DNA from: Dryocosmus kuriphilus
Lineage: Eukaryota > Arthropoda > Insecta > Hymenoptera > Cynipidae
Length of the DNA stretch: 64,000 nt
Reading direction: 5' to 3'
Assembly (NCBI GenBank): GCA_038277395.1
Contig: CM076197.1
Location: 30,583,564-30,647,563, forward strand
The position numbers and the translations under genes are program-made. The notes beneath the pieces were generated by a model. That model made no database searches, was not told the origin of the DNA, and saw only the letters and a program-made list of their open reading frames with translations. This document shows positions 57,739 through 64,000 of this stretch, one piece after another (the first letter of the stretch is position 1; the number at the start of each line of letters is the position of its first letter).

Positions 57739-57967
57739 TACCTTTGATTTTATTTTTGACTCTTTTAGTTTCCTCCCTGAACTTTCTACGTAACAATTTT
57801 TGCACAATGCGTAAAGACTCAGGATTTTTAAAAAGTTTAGTGCACCTTATAACTTTACTAACACTGCATTTATTTAAAATACATATCAAAATTTTTTAAG
57901 CGTCGCGCTTCTTGAGCTTCTCCCGTAATATCCCGAAAACGGCACGAAGGTCCTCCACGTGAGACAT
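57739..57967 (-). CDS. Acidic gene, possible 5' exons (exon A)
   Basis: A short frame MSHVEDLRAVFGILREKLKK starts at the ATG 57965-57967 and stops at 57896. A second open stretch (57740-57880) reads IRCTKLFKNPESLRIVQKLL and RRKFREETKRVKNK and ends at a good donor GTAAGA. A TTTAAATA box lies about 45 bp upstream of the ATG (58003-58013), fitting a start of transcription here. How the two parts join is unclear. Confidence 0.4.
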
Positions 57968-58002
57968 GGTGAAACAATACTGAACATCTACTGGTGAGTG
58001 TC

Positions 58003-58013
58003 TGTATTTAAAG
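58003..58013 (-). promoter_or_regulatory. Candidate TATA box for the leftward Polinton genes
   Basis: CTTTAAATACAG on the minus strand about 40-50 bp before the ATG at 57967. First leftward gene of the element. Sequence-only evidence. Confidence 0.3.
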
Positions 58014-58247
58014 AAGAAAATCTAGCCCCACCCCCTACAAATTTCAGCACCTTAACATCTACAGACTTTCCCAGAAACTAAAAAAAGGGATTAAATTCTT
58101 CAAGATTTGTCGCGATGTCAGGCGCACAGAATTGGTGGTCTGCATGGTGATTAGCGTGACGGAGTTTACCTTAAACGGTCTGGCGCCACTTCTTTCTATA
58201 AAGGTATGTACATTTCGGCTTTATACTCTCTTTATCTTATCATCTAT

Positions 58248-58640
58248 TATGTCAAAGAGAAATTTACTACAGAGGAAAATAAAAGGAATCTACCAGTACC
58301 ACTTTTGACGGGCTAAAGCAGATTGTTTTTTCTGTTGCTGAACGTTTGCGAAGACTACAAAAATCAGGCTGCTGATATTGAAAAGTGCTTAAATCTTGTA
58401 ATAATAGAGACTCATAACTATATTTTATCAGAAAATATGAATTCATTAATGAAATCATCCAGTGTGAAATGCTTATTCGTCAAATTATTGTAGTTAAATA
58501 CGACCATTTCAAAGGTATTATCAAACAACAATTGCCGAAATCATTTCTTGATTTATACTTTGATTTAGTGTTTTTGGAAATTACAAGCATGTTTAATTCC
58601 TATATTGCAACGGAAGTACAATATCTATTATCAAGATAAT
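58248..58640 (+). pseudogene. Rightward unknown gene at the Polinton right end
   Basis: Plus-strand text from MSKRNLLQRKIKGIYQYHF (58248) continues in shifting frames to FLEITSMFNSYIATEVQYLL and a stop near 58639. Upstream there is a TATAAAG at 58197. If real it is divergent from all other genes of the element, an accessory slot in many Polintons. No family recognised; at least two frameshifts needed. Confidence 0.35.
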
Positions 58641-58936
58641 TACATTTTTTGTTAAAGTGGAATAATTTTTAAATTGTAAACCACTGTATTGTAAAACGTA
58701 ATGATGTATGAAAAAATAAACACTTTCACAAAAGTATGTAGCTCAATGTATAAAATGGTGTTTTATTTCTCTAACCTCACCTCAACAATAATTTTAAGTC
58801 GTATTATTTTGTTTAAACAATTTAGGTGTATCAAATTTAAAAATGAATTTTCGAAATTCATTTTCTTGAATTATTTTTATAAAATTATTCTTCTTTTTTA
58901 AAAACTATTTGTTTTTTAATCAAAATTGCTTTCGTT

Positions 58937-59082
58937 TAAAAATCTAGATTAGAATTATATAATCCACTCCACAATCTCCACCAAGCAGGCTCCTGAATAC
59001 AAATCTTCCATCACCCCCCATCACAAATTTCCCATAGTACGCACCCCCCACCACAAATTTCCCATAGTTGCCGTATTCTACT
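58937..59082 (-). repeat. Polinton right terminal inverted repeat
   Basis: About 145 bp, reverse complement of 38140-38265 with an extra internal copy of a CCCATAGTACGCACCCCCCA-type segment (about 28 bp). Ends exactly before the AGTGTG duplication. 58641-58936 is AT-rich with no gene. Confidence 0.9.
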
Positions 59083-60341
59083 AGTGTGATTTTGAAAATT
59101 ATTTATTTAAGAAAAGAAACTTTTTTGTTTATTTTTTTTACAGAAAGTATCAACTTACTTATTTCTTCATAGAATCTTAGCATTGATTTGACAAAAAAAA
59201 ATTTCTTTTAAATAAATGAGGGTTAAGAAAAACATTAAATAAAACTTATTGAGCTTCCAAGCTTATTACTGAATCGGTGATTAATAACCTTAAACTTTCA
59301 AAACACCTGCTTGTAATGAAATTATTAAACTTTTATTTTGTTAAAAATTAGAAACAAAATTATTTTACTCACGGCTCTATCGACCTTAAGGAATACATTC
59401 TCATTACGACACTCGCGCTTCGTGCTCGACAATTAATTACTTTTTAAATCCATTGTCGATTAGTAAAGTTTTTTCTTGATTTTCTACATTTTTCTAAGTT
59501 TCCACAATGCAGGTTTTCGATTCTTAAAAGTAAAACGATGAGTATTATTTTTTAAAAATGGTCGAAAGCAAAAGTGTACATATTCTTAAGGTAAATAATT
59601 TTACTTCTTAATGTTTTTTTTATTTGTTGCATATTTTCACCAGAAAATACAATTAAAATAATAGAATTAAAATTTTTTCTTATCTAGCATAGTTTACACG
59701 AAAAATGGATTTTTTGTTTTGTAAAAGCCGTTTTTGATGGACAAAACCATAACCGATAATTAAATTCAATAATTATATAAACTATAGTATCCTTTAAAGG
59801 AAACCTTCAGTAAATTCTCAAAAAATCTTTGAGTAAAAGTACTCAATACTTTATATTTTATAACAAATTTTCTCGCCATAGTGGCGACCACCCCAGTCTG
59901 GTAAGAATGTAATTCTACTGACGTGTGTCAAACAAGTGTTAAATGTTGGTGGATAACGAACTCGTCCTTTATTTTTGGTCCGTGAAGAAGAGTGCCAAAG
60001 CGCAATCCAATCCAATGATTTTTTTAAAGTTATCGCGTTAACAGACAACGACGACGACAGCAGACAGACAGGCACCGTCGTAAATCCATTCCTTCTTATT
60101 CAAGAGGTCTCAAAACGTGGAGATTTGATGAAAACTGTGGGGCTCAAATTTTACATAAATCAAATACCTTCTCTGATGAGAATGTAAAAATTGCATTTTT
60201 TATCCAAACTATATAAAAAATTAAGAAAGTCACATTTTTTATATACGAGGTGTGTTAAAAAAGTAAGCTGACTTTTAATTTTTACGAAAAAAATATTTAC
60301 TTATTGATCAACTATTATGTTGTCCCCTTCAAAGCAACCCC

Positions 60342-61981
60342 CCTCAGATATAAAACACTTGTGCCAACGCTTTTTTCAATCCTCGAAGCGCTTCTTCCAA
60401 CGATGCATTCTTTATCTCCTCAATCGTTGCAAATCTCCGTCCTTTCATGGGTCTCTTCAGTTTTGGGAACAGGAAAAAGTCGCAGGGGGCCAAATCCGGT
60501 GAATATAGTGGCTGAGGTATGATTGTGGTTTTGTTTTTGGCTAAAAAGTCACGCACAAGCAACGATGAGTGTGCAGGTGCATTGTCGTGATGCAAAAGCA
60601 ATGCATTTTTTTTCCACAATTCCGGACGTTTTTGTCGTATTGCTTGTCGCAAACGGCGCATAAATTCAAGGTAATACTCCTTATTGACCGTGCGACCTGT
60701 GGTAAGAACTCTTGATGTACTACACCACGGTATTCAAAGAAAACAGTGAGCAAAACCTTGACATTTGATCGAACTTGACGTGCTTTTTCGGTCTTGGCTC
60801 TTCCGGGGTCTTCCAATAGGACGAGAGGGCTTTGGTTTCGACGTCATAACCATATACCCATGATTCGTCACCAGATATAACCCTTTTGAGCATATCAGGA
60901 TCATTATTGAGGTCATTTAACAGCTCTTGATCGATGCTCACTCGACGGTTCTTTTGGTCAAAATTAAGCAGTTTCGGAACAAATTTCGCTGCCACACGTT
61001 TCATGTCCAAAACATCGAAAAAAATTGCAAGGTACGAGCCAACCGAGATGCCGACGTCTTCAGCAACTTCTCTAACAGTGATTTGACGATTCCCCAACGC
61101 CATATTCTTCACTTCTTTAACGCTTTCATCATTTATTGACGTGCTGGGGCTAGAGATGCAACATCGTAAGTGGAATATATCGGAAAGAGGTGTATCGACG
61201 TGGACGATACATCGATACATCGGAAAAAAACATCGATGTTTTACGACGTCTTACGATCTCCAGTTCCAGTTTCCTGGTGATCCAAATAAAACACCAGCTT
61301 CGCAAGTTTCGATCATTTTTCCTGTGAAAGATGACAAATGGTTAACAATGTGTTGTAAAATTCTGAATTTTATAGGTAAAAGTCACCAATTTCCACACAA
61401 ACTGTAATAATTTAATCTTTAAAACTGCCAATAGAACTTCTCGACAACTAATGCCTCACATAATTTATGGACGATCTCTAATTTAATTTATATTTTTTAA
61501 AATACTCACTCACTCATTACACAATCCGTTAATAAATATGTAAACCAAGCTGCAAAAAATATACTCACGTCTCACAAGCCATTAGTCATTTCACTATTAT
61601 AGCATACACAATAAACTGGTCAGTGGTCACATTCACACCTTACTATTATTGTGTATATAAAATATCGAACATCGAATCTTAACATCGATACTTGGCATCG
61701 ATGTATCGGAAGCAAAACATCGATGCTAAAAATATCGATATATCGAATCAAAAACATCGATGTCGTCGATGTTCTAACATCGATGTTGCATCTCTAGCTG
61801 GGGCGTCCAGAGCGAGATTCGTCATTGGTGTCTTATCTCCCTTCTTAGAAGAGCTTGTACCTCTTATAAACAATTTTTTGCTCAAAGTAGACTCACTGTA
61901 TACCACTGTCAACATTTCAAGTCTTTTGGAGCATTTAATTCCATTTTTTATACAAAATTTTATGCAAGTTCTCTGATCCAT
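60342..61981 (-). pseudogene. mariner transposase (DD34D) interrupted by a hAT MITE
   Basis: Starts MDQRTCIKFCIKNGIKC at 61981. The N-terminal part runs to about 61805, then the MITE, then PSTSINDESVKEVKN onward from 61142. GDESWVYG has the first Asp near 60865, HHDNAPAH the second near 60585 and SPDLAPCDFFLFPKLK the third near 60490. Further frameshifts near 60780 and 60680 and in the N-terminal segment. All catalytic residues persist but the frame is destroyed. Confidence 0.9.
61151..61796. mobile_element. 646-bp hAT MITE with perfect 8-bp target duplication
   Basis: Terminal inverted repeats TAGAGATGCAACATCG and CGATGTTGCATCTCTA (16 of 16), flanked by GCTGGGGC at 61143-61150 and 61797-61804. 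The 8-bp duplication and T-A-G-A-G ends are typical of hAT. Subterminal regions are dense in ACATCGATG/TATCG motifs on both sides, as for hAT transposase-binding sites. The interior is AT-rich without coding capacity. Confidence 0.95.
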
Positions 61982-62690
61982 TTTTTTCGACAGCAGAAAA
62001 TCGAAGATTACAACAAACATTTCTAACCTTTGAGCCTCTCACAAAGAAACTAGAAATTCTATACACTTGAAACTGTGCACATATGTTCGGGACAACTGTA
62101 CTAATATAACATTTTTTTAAATTGAGGATCGAATGTACTTAGCTCGCGAAATTTGAAAAGTCACCTTACTTTTTAAACATATCTCGTACTTTAATCGACT
62201 GGTAAGCGTGAGAAACGTGATGAGAATGCGCTTGAACAGCGGGAATATTTTTCAAGAACTTCTAATAACTTTCTTATTAGCTTTATAATAGTGTATTTTC
62301 TTATTAAAACAACTATTATACGTTTCATGAATAAACTATGTGTTGGATCAAAAAATAGTTTCAATCAAATTTGTAGATATTCTTAAGACGAACAATGCTG
62401 TTTGTTAATATTTTCTCGTATCTCGCATAGTTTTGCTGAAAAGTGGATTTGTTTGTATTTATTAACATGTTTCAGGAATAACTCAAAAACTACGCGTCTG
62501 TTAAAAAAAAATGATAGATAGCAAATTTGTAGATCTTCTTGAGCTGAACAACTTTGTTTAATATAATTTTTTTCGTATCTTGTATAGTTTGGCGGTAAAT
62601 TTGAATTTGTGATTTTTAATAATGTTTTCTCGATTAAAACAAAAACTGTGCATTTTATAAAAAAATGGCTAAAAGCGAGCGGAAACATAG

Positions 62691-63310
62691 GAGCATCATG
62701 CGGACAGACAGATACAGGATTATGCTTTATTATAGTTAATAATATTTTCATTATTCTGTGAACAGTGTCATTGAAGATATAGAATTTGTTTCTAAAACTC
62801 AGCCTGTGCTCACTCCATCAAAAATTGAATCTTTTTAGAGCAGATTCATAGCTCTTCTTTTCCCTTTTACCTAAAAAACAGCTATGTAACATCTGGTTCC
62901 AGAAAACAAATAAATTCTGACCAATCAAGCTAAAATTGCTGAAAACCCCCGCAGATCCATGTTTTCTTTATTTATTTACTGTGCTTGAACGATATTTATC
63001 ATAATTAAATAATTAGCTAAAGATCACACGTTTTTTATAATCTAGCATAACACAGTTCCAACAAAAATAAAAGTCTCTTGATCTACAGCCTAGACTCACA
63101 TACCCTTATGTATTTTGGCCCGCTGCATACGAATCCGGAAACGAAATCTTTCTATCACGTCAATTTTTTGAGAAAATTGACGTTTTCGAAACTCTTTTTA
63201 ACCAACGTAGAGCACAATTCTGAAATCCTAGAGGCTTCTAAAATGGCTTCAATTAAAGTTTGAATCTTCGTCTTTAAGATATTTGCATCTAAACAAAATT
63301 TCGGTCAAAC
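62691..63310. other. No gene seen
   Basis: AT-rich sequence after family R copy C. No motif, repeat or coding text recognised. Confidence 0.4.
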
Positions 63311-63590
63311 TTGTTTTTTCAAATGGGAATACCTTTTAATTTTTTAAATGACCACCCCCATTTTTTATTGCGGCTTTGGAAAGAGCAGGAAATTTTACGT
63401 ACAAGTATGACCTTGGCCATGTACTTGACCATGACCTTCAAGGTCATTCCAAGTTCACACTTGTTTTTTCAAATGGGAACCCCTTTTTTTCATTGTGGTT
63501 GTGGAAAGATCAGGAAATTTTACCTTCAAGTGTGGCTTTATCCATAATCATGCTCTGGGCCTTGAGCCAGGCTTTCAAGGTCATTTAAAA
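63311..63590. repeat. Tandem duplication of about 152 bp
   Basis: TTGTTTTTTCAAATGGGAA occurs near 63312 and 63463, each followed by a GGAAAGA-CAGGAAATTTTAC block and a GACCTTCAAGGTCATT-type palindromic end. Two imperfect units. Confidence 0.7.
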
Positions 63591-63699
63591 TTTTTTTTTC
63601 AAGAATTTTGAAAAATTACAGCCACTGTAGGATACCTCCTAGCGATCCCAGTCAGATTTTGGACTATTCTTATTAGTGTTATCAGTTTTACACCAAATT

Positions 63700-63858
63700 T
63701 GGCGTAAATTGGTTGATTTTTTGAAAATCTTGTCCGCCATCATCAACGCTTGCGCTGATATTACACCTGATATGATAAGGAGTGCGATAAAAAATTTGTA
63801 TGTCCGTCTAAGAATCTGCCAGGATTTTAGTGGAGAACATTTTGAAGACAGGTTGTAA
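63700..63858 (+). pseudogene. Tc1/mariner-type transposase C-terminal fragment (tentative)
   Basis: Plus strand reads IINACADITPDMIRSAIKNL and LRICQDFSGEHFEDRL then a stop at 63856. This A-C-x-x-I-T-P ... C-x4-G-x-H-F-E pattern is the usual C-terminal end of transposases in a common insect IS630/mariner-like group. The upstream catalytic part is not seen. Confidence 0.45.
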
Positions 63859-63861
63859 GGG

Positions 63862-64000
63862 TTGCCTTAACTGGATGGACCATCTCCTTGCCTTAACTGA
63901 CTGGGATCGTTAGTCTTGCCTTGACTGGCCGAGCCATCTCCATATCTAAACTGGCCGGGATCGCTAGCCTTGCCTTAACTGGCCGGGATCATTAGCCTTG
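63862..64000. repeat. 28-bp minisatellite running off the window
   Basis: About five units of 26-28 bp with consensus TTGCCTTAACTGGCCGGGAT plus CGTTAGCC or CCATCTCC, starting near 63862. Two unit types (ending in ATCGTTAGCC or GCCATCTCC) alternate at first. Continues to the last base. Confidence 0.85.

Larger units (their letters stand above)
38140..59082 (-). mobile_element. Maverick/Polinton element with 6-bp target duplication
   Basis: Ends AGCAGAATACGGCAAC (left) and GTTGCCGTATTCTACT (right), reverse complements with one difference, are flanked by the exact repeat AGTGTG at 38134-38139 and 59083-59088. Polintons make 6-bp duplications and start with AG. Inside are all hallmark genes: protein-primed PolB, integrase, packaging ATPase, protease, major capsid and penton-like proteins, nearly all on the minus strand. 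Total 20.9 kb; about 17.4 kb after removing a 2.3-kb element and a family R copy. Many genes are broken, so an inactive copy. Confidence 0.95.
60246..62186 (-). mobile_element. mariner element inserted in family R and carrying a hAT MITE
   Basis: Ends CGAGGTGTGTTAAAAAAGTA (left) and the reverse complement of CGAGATATGTTTAAAAAGTA (right), with TA at 60244-60245 and 62187-62188. 1941 bp long, 1287 bp without the MITE and its extra 8 bp, exactly a mariner length. Closely related to the truncated mariner at 5513. Confidence 0.95.
59350..62690 (+). repeat. Dispersed repeat family R, copy C, split by a mariner
   Basis: Starts with GGCTCTATCGACCTTAAGGAATACATTC and CTCGCGCTTCG, then a degenerate monomer region, a tail with GACGAC/CAGACAGACAGG (60043-60075) and AGGTCTCAAAACGTGGAG, and continues after the mariner with the next unit (62189-62690: CTTTAATCGACTGG, AAAACAACTATTATACG, monomers near 62367 and 62520). 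Joining 60245 to 62189 matches copy A at 2350-2365. 59089-59349 shows nothing. Confidence 0.85.

Noticed and set aside
58641..58936. Small gene near the right terminal repeat
   Set aside because: Frame at 58701-58901 is AT-rich Phe/Leu/Ile text with no motif, consistent with chance in AT-rich DNA.
1..64000. Integrated polydnavirus (bracovirus-type) segment
   Set aside because: The hymenopteran flavour made me look, but there are no recognisable wasp-virus gene families or excision motifs; viral-type genes here are explained by Polintons and errantiviruses.

Overview
This is a repeat-dominated piece of a eukaryotic nuclear genome. The element set (errantivirus-type Ty3/gypsy elements with Env remnants, DD34D mariners, a Penelope-like element, an RTE-like LINE, a tRNA-derived SINE, and Maverick/Polinton elements with arthropod-type gene sets) points to an insect. 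A wasp or other hymenopteran is my guess, from general knowledge and not from any single diagnostic gene. I find no convincing host protein-coding gene; almost every coding stretch belongs to a mobile element, most of them broken.

Layout. 1-300: mariner tail. 300-1262: LINE ORF1 (minus). 1612-2627: copy A of a dispersed repeat (here called family R), cut by a 184-bp LTR (2628-2811) that ends a minus-strand errantivirus remnant (Env-like, then integrase, to 5510). 5513-6490: truncated mariner. 6530-8727: hAT-type transposase split by a nearly intact mariner (6820-8135). 8835-9846: gag-like remnant. 11300-17200: a second errantivirus (env start, pol, gag; minus). 17697-22675: a decayed virus-like/Polinton-like cluster (PLA2-like protein, A32-type ATPase, integrase, capsid-like fragments), interrupted by a poly-C tandem repeat and a SINE with a 17-bp target duplication. 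22690-24828: 5' part of an LTR element with a primer-binding site. 25980-28786: Penelope-like element carrying a MITE and a GC-rich TG...CA element, and cut by an internally deleted mariner (28789-29744). 32143-36698: a long palindromic foldback element that contains an inserted LINE (32359-36036).

The centre-piece is a Polinton at 38140-59082, delimited by inverted repeats and an exact 6-bp target duplication (AGTGTG). On its minus strand, read from right to left, it carries a spliced-looking acidic gene, protein-primed DNA polymerase B, packaging ATPase, a small conserved protein, a PX-like protein, integrase, penton-like protein, a basic pVI/core-like protein, major capsid protein and adenovirus-type protease. 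The combination encodes replication, integration and virion assembly, but PolB, capsid, integrase and ATPase carry stops or frameshifts, so this copy looks inactive. It has itself received a 2.3-kb element with an 11-copy 118-bp minisatellite and a copy of family R.

Right of the Polinton, 59350-62690 is a three-level nest: family R, then a mariner, then a 646-bp hAT MITE. The window ends in tandem repeats. Insertion boundaries and target duplications are visible for most of these events, so much of the relative order of insertion can be read directly.
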